The notes below the pieces were generated by a model. The model searched no databases. It was not told the origin of the DNA and saw nothing but the letters and a program-made list of their open reading frames with translations. From Isoetes taiwanensis (lineage: Eukaryota > Streptophyta > Lycopodiopsida > Isoetales > Isoetaceae), in contig JAJEKV010000062.1 of NCBI GenBank assembly GCA_021234155.1, positions 1,074,261 through 1,138,260 of the forward strand: a DNA stretch of 64,000 nt, in the 5' to 3' direction. Below are positions 1-12,385 of this stretch, in pieces. A program made the position numbers and the translations under genes. Each line of letters opens with the position of its first letter. Position 1 is the first letter of the stretch.

Positions 1-930
1 ATAGATTTTTTTTAAACATCCACAGAGACCAATAGGTCATGGGACCCATACAATGGGCTAGTACAATCATTACTACTAGGATTAAAAAACTCCTGCCTCG
101 AAAGGTTTTCAAGGGAAAAACCTTTGCAGTAATGATGATACTAGACAATCGGAGATAATGACTACTGAGGGCTCAGTAATTGAAGACGTGCATCTAGAAC
201 CTCAAGTATGTATAATGCCAAGTCATGCACAGATGGTGCTCTGAGAAGTTGTGGAAGCGTGGAATGGAATGCTTAGGTCAAAAAATGATTCCGGACTATC
301 TCAAAAGCAGGGCAACTCAGAAGAGTATGGCTTTCATCTTCAATAACCTGTAACTGGCAACAGGCACATACTCTCGCTTCTCGCGGCAATTGTGGCCGCT
401 CCCATCTACCTGTCTCAATCCGTAGCCTGTGGGACCCTGTGCGAATTGATGCAATAGCTACAAGCTTGTTCCTGGACAATGAAGCAAGCAAATAAGCTTG
501 GGGCCCTGGTGCCAAGGTGGGATTTATGTGTGCATGATAATCACCAGTTTTCACTTGGGCCAAGGTAACTGCGTCCCATATCTTTTAAGAAAAACGACCA
601 TTGAGATATTGTTGCAAAAGCTCAGGATCAGAACTGGCAAGCATCAGGCAGTGCTCTGGTTACACAGCCCAACGAGCAAACCATGTAGTGCAATGCTCTT
701 TCCAACATCGTTTCAAACGCTGAGGAGATTCAGGCATGGCAAGTGCAAGAACAGGATACCTATCATCATTCATGTAGTGCACCTTGCAGATATAGTGAAG
801 ATGGCGCTTCATGGCAGAATGTTGAAGAGGCCAAAAACATGTCTCTTGTAAGAGAAGAACAAAAATGTCAATGAGCCAAGTAGCTATCAGAGGAGCAAGA
901 CGTCTACCAATGAGCTATAAATCACAAATC
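1..930 (-). mobile_element. LINE 3' end, decayed
   Basis: This is the 3' part of a non-LTR retrotransposon read on the minus strand. The minus frame at 563-273 ends in a zinc-type C-terminal segment: IASIRTG, IETGRW, CACC and IEDESHTLLSCP, which match the end of the plus-strand LINE at about 8590-8770. Upstream in the same frame the reading continues to about 850, broken by at least two stops. The non-coding tail at 1-150 matches the 3' ends near 8940-9095 and 21470-21640: the segment that reads GTCCACGGAGACCAACTGG in the best copy, followed by the conserved gggtttttccc / ttcgggg hairpin block. The tail itself is cut by the window edge. The upstream limit near 930 is approximate, because homology fades. 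Confidence 0.75.
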
Positions 931-3425
931 AGTGTTAAGACTAAGAATCAAAGAGATGCATGTTGGCCTACTCTTTTGGCCTGCAACATAATTGCATGCT
1001 TAAAGGCTCCAACCCTAATTTTAGATCCATTCATGAACTAAAGGGGATAATCGAGAATCCTCTTTTAGAATGGAGTAATAAGGATGATCAAAAAGGCAAA
1101 GGCAATGGAATCTCAGCCAAATAGAATACATAATAATCCAAAAACTGGTGCAAGTGTAACATTGATAGAAAGGGCATAATGCATGGAAATAATACAATTC
1201 CGAGAACTCTCAATTCTAAATCAAGGGAAAGAGGCAATTGCCAAATTGACCCAGAAGAGGTATTGAATGCAATGGTTCTATGACAACATAGAATCATTAT
1301 TCTTGGGGAAGACGGGCTCTTTTGGTCTTATTTTTGCCATATTGCCTCTTTTACAGTCTACTATTCTTGGTGTTCTAGACTCTCTTCATCGGCCTTCTCT
1401 TGAACGTTTCTTCATTTTGCTTTTGTCTTTCTACTTTCTTAGTTTACTTAGTTCTATTGATTTCTCTTGAACGTTTCTTCTTTTTGCTTTTGTCTTTCTA
1501 CTTTCTTAGTTTGCTTAGTTCTATTGATTGATTTGTGTAGGTAGCATAGTTCGTAGAATTGGTGGTAGTTTTTAGATGGTTTTTATGGTAGTATCTTGCT
1601 CCTCCTCCTTTGTTTATGGCATGGTACAGTGGTACACTTGTCTAAGGATTGTCTGCTTGTATAAGGATTCTGGAATTTCTGTGTCGAAGTGGTTTTGGTG
1701 GATTCTGGAATTTCTGTGTCGAAGTGGTTTTGGTATTCCGTCATATAATTCTTTGCTCTTCTTTAGTTATTCCTTTGCTCTTCTTTAGTTATTCCAATTT
1801 TTTGCACGTACTGTAGGGCTCTTGGCGTCTATGTTTTTCCTTTCTTATTTCTCCTTCAACAAGAACTAGCTTTTTTCTGCTTGTTCGGAGGTTTCTTTCT
1901 GGTCCACCCAGAAGCCAAAGATATTTCCAGGTCTATCCGTTTCTTATTTCTTATTTTCTATAAAGATCGTTATGCTTTGATGGTGATCTTCTATGGAGTC
2001 CTTGTCTTGCGATCTCAAAATTTGAGATTACGGTTTTTTCTCGTTCCATCTTCAAACCTTTTCTGTTCGGACTTTTGGCTTTTTGATATGTGATAATTCC
2101 TGACCGTGATTTCTTAATCCAAATCTTGCTCTGAACTGTTTGGCCTTCCGGCTTTTTGTTATGTGATAATTCTTGGCCTTGATTTCTTAATCCAAATCTT
2201 GCTCTAAAATTTGTTTTTCTATCCAAATCTGGTTCTCTGTGGCATAACTTGTCCTTGCTGACACACTCCATGGCTGGGTGACCTTCTGGCTTTTCTTTGT
2301 TTTTCCAACTATTTTAAGCCCAACTGTTTGTTGCCATCACTTAATTGTGGTTTATTTATGGCTCCTTTTTCATTGCAACCAGCTATTGCCAGTTTCACAA
2401 ACATTCAACACTGCTGCAGAACTTGCCAATAAGTCTTTTCAATATTCGATGCTATCAGACTACCGAAAATAAAAAATCCAAGCAGGCTTTTCACTTTTTG
2501 ATGCTATGGCAGATTTCAAAGCCTTCATGCCATATGCTGCTGCTGTAGAATTCAAAGCCTTCTGCTTTGTCTACCGCCACTGCAAAATTTGGGCAGTCAG
2601 TCCAATATAAGATCTTCTATCCGCTGTTAGCACCTGCCAACTCCCCAATGTTACAACATTTAGAAGCTTTGCTTCTTTTTTGTGATCACTTTTCGATACA
2701 ACCCCCTTTCTAATATATTGTCTTCAAACATTTAGATCAGAATTGATGCCTTTTAAAATCATAGAGACTGATGATTGTGTCCCTTTTCAACAAAGTACTC
2801 TATCTAAGGTGAAATTTTTCACCATAGTTTTTTCTACAATTTATTAGACATCAAGTGTTGTGTGTTGTTTCTTCGGATCTTTTTCTAGATTTGCCTTTGG
2901 TCCATGGTTTTTTAGATTCTGCTTCTTATTGAAGCTTGTGATTTATATATCCTTTTAGAACAAATCTATTAAAACAATAATTTCATTTCATGCCTTTGGT
3001 CCATGGCTTCTTAGATTTTGCTTCTTATTGAAGCTTAAGATTTTTATATCCTTTTAGAACAAATCTATCAAGACAATAATTTTATTTCATGACCCTTCCA
3101 TGCAACAACATCCGTTTCATGTTTTTTGCTCTACGTCGACCTATATAGACTTTTTTTGTTATAGAAAGTGCACCCAAATTTCTTATAGGTATATTCTTCT
3201 CTGTTAGCCAAACAATGCGTATTTGTTGCCATCGCCTTATTATATTAAGATAATTTTTCTCTATTCCTTGCCATCAACTAGCTTTCTAACCTCTTCATTT
3301 GGTTCGAAGAGAGTTCTAGCCTCTTCATCTGATCTGATGTCTAATTGTGGGCACTCCCCTTTGCTTGATCAAGGTACTGGGTCGGCTCCATCTTGAATGG
3401 AGGGGACTACATGTATTGGGTTCAT
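930..3425. other. AT-rich non-coding stretch with tandem duplications
   Basis: I see no convincing gene here. The stretch is T-rich on the plus strand and holds several short direct duplications: a unit of about 66 bp around cttgaacgtttcttc at 1398-1533, a unit of about 36 bp around tttctgtgtcgaagtgg at 1669-1738, a 24-bp unit around ctttgctcttctttag at 1749-1795, a unit around aatccaaatcttgctc at 2115-2205, and a unit of about 75-90 bp around ccttttagaacaaatct at 2935-3075. The small open frames found here lack start context, splice sites or recognisable motifs. Confidence 0.5.
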
Positions 3426-3429
3426 GCTT

Positions 3430-3812
3430 AGGGCTTAGGGTTTTTGCGGCACAATTTTGATCGGTCATATCTCTCACATCCGGTGTCATATTTTCATGTG
3501 CTTGGGCTTGTTGGAAAGCTGGTTCAGAGATCTTTCCAATGGTGTATGGTACCTACATGCTTGGCTTTGTTTATGTGTTCAAATTGGCACTTTTCCGGGC
3601 TGTGTGCTAGGGTTTCTGTGGCAACCTGTAGACACTTCGACGGACTGTATCTCTCACATCCGGTGTCAGATTTTTCATGTGCTTGGGCTTATTGGAAAGC
3701 TGGTTCAGAGAGCTTTCCAACGGTGTATGATACCTGCATGCTTGTCTTTGTTTTAGTGCTCAAATCTGCACTTTTCCGGGCTGTGTGCTAGGGTTTTGGT
3801 GGCAGCCGGTAC
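3430..3812. repeat. Two tandem ~190-bp repeats (ggaaagctggttcagag type)
   Basis: Two diverged copies lie head to tail. Each carries tctcacatccggtgtca, then cttgggct, then ttggaaagctggttcagag, then ctttcca and ggtgtatg, and ends with ttttccgggctgtgtgctag. A related unit recurs at 21720-22020 (ccggtgtcagattcagg, ggaaagctt, gagctttcc). Such units are common in plant retroelement-derived repeats; which element this one comes from is not clear from the sequence. Confidence 0.6.
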
Positions 3813-4074
3813 ACACTAGATATCCAGGAGTCTATTAGCCACTTTCCTTTTTGCCCCCTTTCAGCCCCTTTGCTCCCAACCCTAATTTGGGCAGTCAGAG
3901 CATACAAATTAATGTTGAACTAGGCTCCAACATCTACCTGACATTGCCATAGCCCAACCAACTGCCTCTTGGCCTTGCCTAGCAAGGCCACATGCACCGC
4001 CTACCTACCGCCTAGCCCCGCTGCACCGATAAGCCCCCCTGCCATAACCTACCTAAACCCCTGTTTGACCTGCC

Positions 4075-5139
4075 ATGGCCCAAGTCATACCTCAAGCCAT
4101 GGCCACAGACACAGTCCCGTGTGTGGACCCACACTTGGTTGGTGAGCTACCTCAGACCATAGCAACCCATCCTGGGAAGGCCCAAACACACCAACCACCG
4201 GTTGACCCCACGCAGTCGAGCCCTCCGGGAAGACCATGAAGCGGGCCACCAAGGAAGAGGCCTCGCAGGGGAGAGACGCCTTCCATGAAGAGGGAGGCCC
4301 GGCAAAGGCCCGGTCGACCCGACAGGCGGGCCACACAGCAATCCGCCCGGTCCAAAACCTTGGAGCCGCATCAGGCGAGGGTTGAGGCCAACAAAGTGCA
4401 CCTTTGCGTGCCTCCCCGCGAGGGTGGAGAACATAACATCTCTGGATGTTGCGCGGGCAGCTTGGTGCCGTAAAAACGACGGTAATCATGTAATGGAGGA
4501 TCGCTGCACGACAAAGTGCATGAAAGCATCCGGCTTGCTATAATTTGAAAGACAGCAATACCGGCAGAGCTTGCGATATGAGGGGGCGCGGTAGACACCG
4601 TGTTGGTAGCTATGGAAGCCGGGACGCAGACGAACCGGGTAGAGCAGGAGACACTGTAACCCCGCTCCTGATCCAGCCGAGGTTGAGGAGGCTAAGGCCA
4701 CGCGACGATGAGCACAGCCGCCTCCCCGCCGAGGTTGAGGAGGCCGCCATCTGTGAGACAAGGAGTCCAGCCGCTTTGGAAGCTAGCCAGCGTAACCGAA
4801 GGCCGGAGTAAGGATTTAACACGAGATCGGGAGCTGCAGGAGGGGCTTCGGCCGTTGCCCAGCAAGGCAAGGCCCTCCATGCCGAGGCATGAGCAACTCG
4901 CCATTGCACGCGGGAGATGGCAAGACATGACAACGCCCCGCAAGAGCCGAGCCCGGACTCTGCAGAATAGAAACCCGACAAAAAGAACACACCAACCCCG
5001 CCCACCAACCTCTGGGCGTCAACACAGAACACTGGCTGCCCGGACACATGGGATCACGGGCACCACCACCCGGCGCCCCCTGACCTATGCCTCACCCACC
5101 TCAACCAACACACAGTGCGGCCCCAATCGAACTCCGTGA
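4075..5139 (+). pseudogene. LINE ORF1-like region
   Basis: Coding-like GC-rich sequence lies upstream of the endonuclease. A frame starting ATG at 4075 (MAQVIPQAMATDTV) runs to 4473 with one internal stop near 4238. A second open frame at 4708-5139 is rich in Arg, Thr and Pro (143 residues). The position fits the nucleic-acid-binding ORF1 protein of LINEs, but I see no RRM, coiled coil or CCHC knuckle. The assignment rests on location and base composition only. Several overlapping frames are open here because of the high GC content, so the true frame is uncertain. Confidence 0.35.
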
Positions 5140-5639
5140 ACGAGGCATGCAAGAGCCGCAATGTGGTAGTCGGAGGGCCGGACGAGGAGTCGAGAGAACA
5201 TCTCACTTCCGGCTCGGACCACCGGATCTTGGACCGGATGATGTTCCCAAAGCACAGTGACCATTGTAAAGGCGAGTCGTCATGGAATTCAAATGCCCTG
5301 ATCGCCCCGGTGGTCATCTTCCGCGATTGAGGCGTGCGGGCGGGTGGCCATCTAGCGTCGAGGCCGGAAGTTGAAGGGGGCGGCTCATGCGTTGATCGAG
5401 ACTTGACCCCAAAGACAAGAGAGACCAAGGCGTGAGTTGGCCAAAGTCGAGGGCTACGCCTTGGACATGGAGGGGCAGCGGGGCTGGTCCGGGAAGGATG
5501 CGGAATTCGTGCAGACAAACAGGGATGCGAGGCACTCGCCCCTCGAGTCCCTCCGAGGGGGGCCCCGCGCAGTGCATCCACATCTTCCGCTCCCCCAGGA
5601 CCACCACTACCACCGGACCTGAAGTGGCGATGCCCGCCA

Positions 5640-6440
5640 CTAAATAGGGATCGTGCCTCGGGCGGTATCCCGGAATTGCCGTGGCTTCCCATGGCGTAAG
5701 GGGACGATCTCAATTCCATCGCCATGGACATGGACCTTATCTTCCTCATGGAAACATGGGAACATGCTGGTCACAGGCTACCTGATTTGCCAGGATACCA
5801 GCGCTACTCCGTCTTCAATGAGTGCACCGGGAAACGAGGACACGGAGGAATTGCGTGTTACTACCAGACAGCCTTGGCCCAATCGGTCTCCCTGTGCAAG
5901 GCAGACAGGCACAACAGATACCTGTGGGTACGAGTGCAGAACAGCGATGGCAGCCCTCTCTTTGTGGCGGCTTGCTACTTCCCACATACCGAGAGCAACT
6001 TTTACCACACGCACTTGGATGTGGACAGACAGGAGCCCTATGTCGATCTATATGATGACATACAACATTACAGACAATTGGGCAAGGTCATGTTGCTTGG
6101 AGATTTCAATGCGCGCACAGGGGCAGAGCAGATGGACCCCGCAGAGATGGTTTGGCCAAGGGCGTCAGATGACAGCCAGGTGACACGGTATGGCCGGCAG
6201 CTGCTGTTGCTGGGCAGTATCTTTGACCTGGTCATTTGCAATGGGCTAGCACAGTGGCCGTCCTCCAGCCGCTTCACTTGTAGACAGGAGAACCAGGCAC
6301 GGTGGTGGTGGATTACGTGCTAGCAGACGAGCAATGCCTACACTTGATCACTCGCCCGGTGGTCGGAACGAGGAAGTAGACTCACCATCACCGTTTCTTC
6401 TTGCGGATAGATTAGCGGTGCCAACCAAAGCACCCATTGC
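5640..6440 (+). pseudogene. LINE endonuclease (exonuclease/endonuclease/phosphatase fold)
   Basis: The longest open piece is 5724-6323 (199 residues). In LINEs this domain nicks target DNA to start reverse transcription. Visible motifs in order: DLIFLMETW with the metal-binding Glu, KRGHGGIACYY, RYLWVRVQ, FVAACYFPH, then MLLGDFNARTG with the catalytic Asp and Asn. The end of the domain continues in another frame after 6305 (VVDYVLADEQCLHLITRP, then a degraded HHRF), showing a frameshift near the poly-G run at 6301-6312. Upstream, in the frame of the domain, there is a stop just before AMDMDLIF, so the start at 5724 is only the first ATG left in the open piece. Confidence 0.85.
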
Positions 6441-8780
6441 CCCAACACCCCATGTACCACGGTTGCGTCTGGACTATGATCATGCGGCGGTCTATGCGAG
6501 GATGCTTGAGCATGAGCTGCCGGGAGTGCTGCAGCTCCCCACACTTCAACAGCAGACGGCCCAGCAACCAGGCTCCTTCCGAGGGGGGGGGATGATGCAT
6601 TGGGAGAGGCCGCCTCGGCGATCCACGAGCTACAACCACCTTCCCCGAATCACCGGGTTCGATGACGAATGTCGGGAGCTGAAACGATGGCTCCGCCAAG
6701 TGCTGGACCCCACGATTCGCCCGCAGGCCGTCCGTCAATACCGCTCCTTCCTCAAGACCAAGAAAGCCAGGTACCTTGCGGAGCACCAGCAACAGATGTT
6801 TGGTCTACTAGACCGCCACCCTAGGGCCTTCTGGAGAAAGGTCTTGAGTAAGCCCCCTGTTCCACGGGAAATATTACCCCTAACAATGGGTGAGATACTT
6901 GGTGCAGCAATTTGTATGACCCAATGGGAAGCCGCAGCGCGATAGCATACCTCCATGAGGCAGGGCCTAGCACCGGGTTATTACCGGGGATGTCATAATG
7001 GGCACCGCAACGCCTAATAACGGGAAGGCGCCAGATTTGGATGGTATGCGCAGAGCTTCTCAAGTGGGCGGGCCCCCAATGGTGTCGGTTCTCCAAAGCA
7101 CTCTTCAACGGGGGCATTGCAAGAAGCCTTCCCCCACTTTGGACTACCAAGAGTTGTGCCCATATACAAAGCGGGGGACCCCCACGGCCCACCCAACTAT
7201 CGTACCATTATGGTCGGGTCTGTCTTTGTCAAGTTGCTTGCCAGGATTCTTGAGCAGCGACCGACACTTTGGGCATAGGATGGAGAAGTCACGGGCTCTC
7301 ACAGGCGGGCTTCCACCCCCGACATTCTACTATTGACCATATCTTCACTCTGCGAACACTCATAGAGGATAGCCTGAATCAACGCCAGAACATGTACTGT
7401 TGCTTTGTGGATTTCGCAAAGGCTTTTGACACGCATTGCCTCTGGGATAAGTTGTGGGACAGATTGAGGCAATTTGGGACCCCCGTCGACTTGTAGAATG
7501 CTATATCTGCACTATCTCGAGGCTTGCTCCTGGCCGTCTCTCACCGCCGGGGACCCCGTTGTTAGTAGCATTGGGATGCACCGGGGCTGCCCTCTATCTC
7601 CGACGCCTCTTGGCTTGTACATTGACCAGCCTAGAAGAATGGCTAGCCGAGCACCTGGGAGGGGGCGGCGCCGTTGATGCACCACATAATCCGCAACTCA
7701 TATATCTTTGATGATGTTGACCTGCTTTCATATACCCCGAAGGACATGCAATGCCACCGGATGCTATGGACACTTTCGCCAATTCACCGGCATGAGAGTT
7801 AACTTGGCCAAGACGAGGGTGCTGCTGGTCCCATCATCCTCGGCACCCACGCCTTCCCTCATTCACTTACCAGGCGTGTAGTGGAGGTGGCTCGATCTTA
7901 TAAGTATTTGGGCATCGAAGTTTTCTACTACCACACACTTGGATGCATCCATCGTTTCTGGGTCACTGCAGTTTGGAAGGCCACCAGATGCAATGCAAAA
8001 CAACATCCTGGGCGTAGCCAGATGCATGGGGTCACCAGCACACTTGTTCGGGGCCTTGGTTGAACCGGTCCTCCTCTATGGGGCGGCGAGTGTGGGGCCA
8101 AAGATATCCCTCACCACTTGGAACGATTTAGAGCAGTACGAAGGCCTTCTTGGCCCTGCACCGGGAGTGAAATCCACGGTCCCATATCGATCTTGCTCCA
8201 GAGACAGGCTTCCTTCCATTCTGAGAGGGCTGCTACTGAACGTCACATTATTTACTTCCGAAGGTGGTGGCTATGGATGAAGCCCGGCTGCCCAACCTTG
8301 CTTTGGCGCATGGCGATGGGCCCGCAAATGACTCAAAGCCCGCTGAAAGACAAGCAAGCCCAAGGTTCTCGCGATGGAATGTGCGGGCACACAGATGTGG
8401 ACTAGTGCATACACCAAGGAACGCTACGCCTTGAAGCAAGATTTGGATGCTTGCTTCATGGCCAAGCTTTGGGATGCAGAGGCCCCGGTCACATGTCAAG
8501 GTGGCAAATTATCGACAAAGCAGTTAATCCCATGCTCACGAGGGGCCCACACCACTACCTCACACACCCATCTACCCATGAAAAGCGCAGGTGATTGCTT
8601 CCATTCGCACAGTGCACACCACCTCCGCGATTGAGACAGGGGAGATGGATTCGAGCCGCATGAGGACAGAGTTTGTCGGTCTTGTCAACGTGGCGCCATT
8701 GAGGATGAAAGTCACGCCCTCCGTGCCCTGTCCCACGACGACGAGCATATCCGGCCTCGGTATGCTTTCGGTTAGTTGTG
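6334..8780 (+). pseudogene. LINE reverse transcriptase and C-terminal zinc region, broken
   Basis: The linker before the RT is open at 6334-6945 (FDDECRELKRWLRQVL, RYLAEHQQQMFGLLDRHP). The RT follows in pieces in several frames: GKAPDLDG near 7022; the fingers/palm segment at 7269-7496 with QAGFHPRHSTIDHIFTLR and CFVDFAKAFD; a block with SIGMHRGCPLSP near 7570; and the active-site region near 7700 reading IFDDVDLLS instead of the usual FADDV-type motif. The C-terminal region near 8590-8770 includes IASIRT, IETG, VCRSCQRG and IEDESHALR across two frames. Multiple frameshifts and stops make it non-functional. The same C-terminal signature at 273-563 shows that both elements belong to one family. 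Confidence 0.85.
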
Positions 8781-8929
8781 CCCCATTAGGCCCTGCATGA
8801 GCTACTGAGCACGGCCTCTGTAGGCTTGTTGGGATCGTACCTCCGGGAGGTAATGGATACGCGGACTCAGTTATGCCCCCCTGTCCGACATTAACCTCAG
8901 CTGTACTTGTGATTATGTATATAACTCGC

Positions 8930-9096
8930 GGCAAGATGTCAAGATCCTTATTGTATCCCAGAAAAACCTTCTTGGTGGGGGTTTTTATCCTTATAGTAAT
9001 ACCGCTTTGCTTTGCTCTCTCTTTGTACTTGGGTCCCATAGGCCAGTTGGTCTCCGTGGATGATAAAATCATATTCTATTCTATTCTATTCATCTG
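8930..9096 (+). repeat. LINE 3' end with hairpin block and ATTCT tail
   Basis: The block contains aaaaaccttcttggtggggg and tttttatccttatagtaat, a diverged form of the hairpin block seen at 21545-21605 and 23425-23490. It is followed by gggtcccataggccagttgg, tctccgtggatgataaaatc and a tail of tattc repeats. Homologous 3' ends occur at 1-150, 9712-9880, 21450-21645 and 23395-23985. Confidence 0.75.
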
Positions 9097-9711
9097 ATGC
9101 TAATAGCATTTAGACTTAGGAGTCTCTGCATGTTTCCTTTTCCATTTTTGCACACCATGATTGGCATTTTATATGGTTAACCTGGTTAATAAAGGCAAGA
9201 TGTCTCTATTCTGTTTGCATTTATATCACTGTTTTTTTGTTGACGAAGACATGGTAGCTTTCTTCTCTACATAAACATGTATTTAATCGTGTATTTTAAG
9301 TTGATTTGATGACTTACCATTGCTATATATTTTTCAAGTCAATTTAACCACTACCCATTTGTACTTCATTAACCATTCCCCTTTAGCTTTTTTTTTTTTT
9401 TTTGGAAGGTACGAGATGATTTTTTCATTAATTAAGGAAAATCATACAATATAATTCGATTGCCTAGAGACATAGGCAAATCAGAATATAATAAACTTAT
9501 GTATATAAGCAAGCTTAGCAAAGTGTTTTCAAATTCATATGGAAAACTAGGTCTTCCAAAATAGTGAAGGTCTTCAGTCAAGATCAGAGTAAGTCAACGT
9601 CTTCAGTCAGGATCAGAATACAACAACCTCAAATATAGCCTTCGAAGAAACAAAAGGAATCGTCTGGAAAACTTTATATTGGCAATAGGAAGCTTGCACT
9701 CCCAGAAGATC
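9097..9711. other. AT-rich spacer, no gene seen
   Basis: AT-rich DNA with a T15 run near 9390. A short duplication, gtcttcagtcaagatcagagtaa / gtcttcagtcaggatcagaata, lies at about 9570-9625. No reading frame with coding character or splice signals was found. Confidence 0.4.
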
Positions 9712-9880
9712 AGAATAAGAATAAGAATAATTTTTTATCGTCCACTGAGGCCAATCGGCCTATGGGCATAAGGAGCGCATCAAACTTATTACCGTCGGGT
9801 TAACCCGAAGGGTTTTCGAGGGAAAAACCGTGGTAGTAATAAGAATGCTGTCAAACTGTACAAGTATATATCAATGTATA
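9712..9880 (-). repeat. LINE 3' end fragment (minus strand)
   Basis: The sequence ttttttatcgtccactgagg, gccaatcggcctatggg, acccgaagggttttcgaggg and aaaaaccgtggtagtaataa is the reverse-strand form of the LINE 3' tail block found elsewhere in the window. Only the 3' end is present, as expected for a 5'-truncated insertion. Confidence 0.7.
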
Positions 9881-9939
9881 TATACATGTCATGTGTGTGC
9901 CCGAGGACATAGCTGATCTCGCATGTCAAGTGTGTGTGC

Positions 9940-10209
9940 TCATTTCGAGAAAGATACCTTCAGGTGTCCTACAAAACCAAAAGATTTTATTGCATTTAGA
10001 AAGAAGCAATTGCTGTCAATTTGGGATGTGGAAATGGTAGGTATTTTAGGATCATCAGAATCAGAGGCAGATGAGAAAAGAAGGTTGGTGAATTTATCAG
10101 CAGTATCAATAGTATAGGAGTCAGCCATCCACATGTTGTCTCTTATCAATCTGTAGAAGTCCTGTTGGATCATTAGCAAAAGGAAAGTACCATAAGCATC
10201 AGCAATCAT
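9940..10209 (-). CDS. Unknown open frame, possibly an exon
   Basis: An open frame of 89 residues lies in otherwise AT-rich DNA (IADAYGTFLLLMIQQDF, IRDNMWMADSYTID, FTNLLFSSASDSDDPKIPT). I do not recognise the family. The composition (few Lys/Asn runs, mixed hydrophobic segments, an acidic Ser-rich stretch) looks more like protein than chance. However, no ATG start, splice site or poly(A) context could be fixed. It lies just upstream (in minus sense) of a LINE 3' fragment. Confidence 0.25.
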   Translation of the reverse strand: MIADAYGTFLLLMIQQDFYRLIRDNMWMADSYTIDTADKFTNLLFSSASDSDDPKIPTISTSQIDSNCFFLNAIKSFGFVGHLKVSFSK

Positions 10210-12300
10210 CCTATGAGGCTGTAGACTGTAAAGAAAGCTAAACCTAATTATATGTGTCTTGGACCTACGAAAATTGTGTTTTTATTTGTCCACAAGGACA
10301 AACTAAACTAGGTGTGACACAACACATTTCTAACAAAGTCAGACTATATTTACATTTTACGTGGCGATTGTAGTGTGGTCCAATTTTACTTGGGTCTCAC
10401 AGCTTTTATAACCAACTCAGTATTAGTATTTTGCCACATAACAATTTTCCTTTCGATGACAAACTACTTACAAATAAGGTGATACGCATTCAAAAAATTG
10501 AATTCTAAAGACATATAGACTCGGGCCAAATTTTCATTTTACTTGGAAAAAAAATGTAACTACAAGTAATGTGATGTTATGCATAGTCCATAGAGTTTAC
10601 AAGGGAGCATAAGTGTGCAAGAGATTTAAGAGGCATTTATAGTGGCCTTTAATATTTGGTTATTAATGTTTGTAGACATGGGTGGAATCTGGTATTTGCC
10701 ATCCAATGCCCCTCACCCAAATATTGTAACGAATTCCTTGAAAAGAAGACATTAGATAGAATCTGATCCTTCAAATTTGCTATCAAATGGCCTTCATCGA
10801 AAATAGTATGAGAAATTCCTTAAGAAAACTAAATACAACGTATGAGGTTGATATTTCAAGATGATTTATTAACAATTTGTATTGTAGTGCTTTTAGATTC
10901 TGTTGGGCCCAGCCTTGGGCCAGTACTTGAAGCATCTCTCAATCCCACTACCCGGTGAGACGCAGAGCCATTGTGGTATGATATGTGCCACTTTTAGCAT
11001 GTGGCAATGTGGAAACCTAACAATTGCTATGAACAAGCATCATCCTGTTCTACTCAAAGCTCTCAGATAGATACTGATGCAACACTATCTAACATGAAGG
11101 AGCTAGATGTCTTATAGACATTGTTATACCTTTGAAAAGTTTCCGCTATAATAAAAAATTATATAGTTGGATTATTCCCGCAAGCTTTTCTTTTGCGACC
11201 AAAAACTTACAGGCTCCCAATATACTGGGCACCATTACTAGTATTAGAATAGTGTCTCACCAAAAAAAATTCATTATGAACATAATGATAATTTGACCAT
11301 TGTTAAAACCTTTAATGTTATGCAGCAGTTACATTTTCAGCACTTGAAATGCTGCAATTATAAGAACAATTTCGTTAGGTTAGTCCTATCTTCCTTTTTA
11401 AGACCTCCCAAGTTTATTTCTTTGCAAAGCTAGATTGATAATAAAGAGTCATAGGGCATGTACAATTCTACAAGAATGAAGTGAAGTTATTAAATTGGTA
11501 AAGGTGCAATATGAAGGATGGATAGCTTAATGAAATTGAGCTTAATTTAAACCCTCCAAGCAGGAAAATGATCGAAGTCAATGCTTAACAATCCTTTCGA
11601 TGCAAATCTTCCGCTCTTGTGGACTGCCATGCTGCAGGAATGTAAAAGAGCTTTAGTCTAAATCTGCTAATATGCCCATGCAAGAGAATCGTATAGTTTC
11701 AAGTTAACCACAAGCTCCTATAAAGGAAAGCCTACATCAAAAATGTTGATACAGAAGATACAATCGACAGCTCCACTACTACAAATAATCTCCATTGGCT
11801 TCCAATATTAGTGGACTATACAAAGATGATTTTGAATAAGAAGAGATGTAGTAGAAAACCAGGATCCTTATTGCGGGAACGTCTTCTCTGATTGCTCTCT
11901 TTCATCTGTAGAGTGCTGCCAATGCATGAAGAGATATCTTGGTTTTCTTCAACTCCTCCCTTCTGGAGTCTCTTGTAAAAATTGCATATCTATTGCTTAT
12001 TAACCTTTGAAGCATGTAGATGATTGTTTCTCAGGCTGCAATCTTGTATCAAGATCAAAACCCTGCACACATTTCAATTAGATTCAAATTATAAACATAA
12101 GAAAGAATCTGCAAGACTTTAATGAAGGGTTAGGTTACTGTTGGTGCTTTACTAAGGCATATATGCTTAGAAATGCACCAGCATGCCAGATTTGAGTATC
12201 ATTACATTTTGCATAAACAATCAAGAGACTCATCTCCTCGGGCAATCATGTGGCTATTCTTGAAATTGGCGCATTTGCATGTGCTACAGTGCTATAAATA
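10210..12300. other. AT-rich stretch without recognised genes
   Basis: No frame of note and no repeat structure stands out. It may be intron or 3' flank of the putative minus-strand gene at 12386-16080, but nothing in the sequence proves this. Confidence 0.35.
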
Positions 12301-12385
12301 TATAATGTTTAGATTCTGGTCAAAGTTTGCGTATAGTCCAGTGCATGACAATGATATAGAATAAGCAATAGTTGTTATTAAAGGG

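Larger units (their letters stand above)
4075..9096 (+). mobile_element. Nearly full-length decayed LINE retrotransposon
   Basis: This is a plus-strand non-LTR element of LINE type with an apurinic-type endonuclease, reverse transcriptase and C-terminal zinc region in the expected order. It then has a 3' untranslated region holding a conserved hairpin block and a (TATTC)n tail at about 9073-9095. It is markedly richer in G+C than the AT-rich flanks, which supports insertion into this site. All frames are broken by stops and indels, so it is not autonomous. The 5' limit is set at the first coding-like ATG (4075); the real 5' end may lie up to a few hundred bases upstream. I could not identify a target-site duplication. 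Confidence 0.85.

Noticed and set aside
4085..5749. Long minus-strand open frames opposite LINE ORF1 (134, 145 and 231 residues)
   Set aside because: They are antisense to the GC-rich LINE body; without motifs, and explained by low stop-codon frequency in GC-rich DNA.
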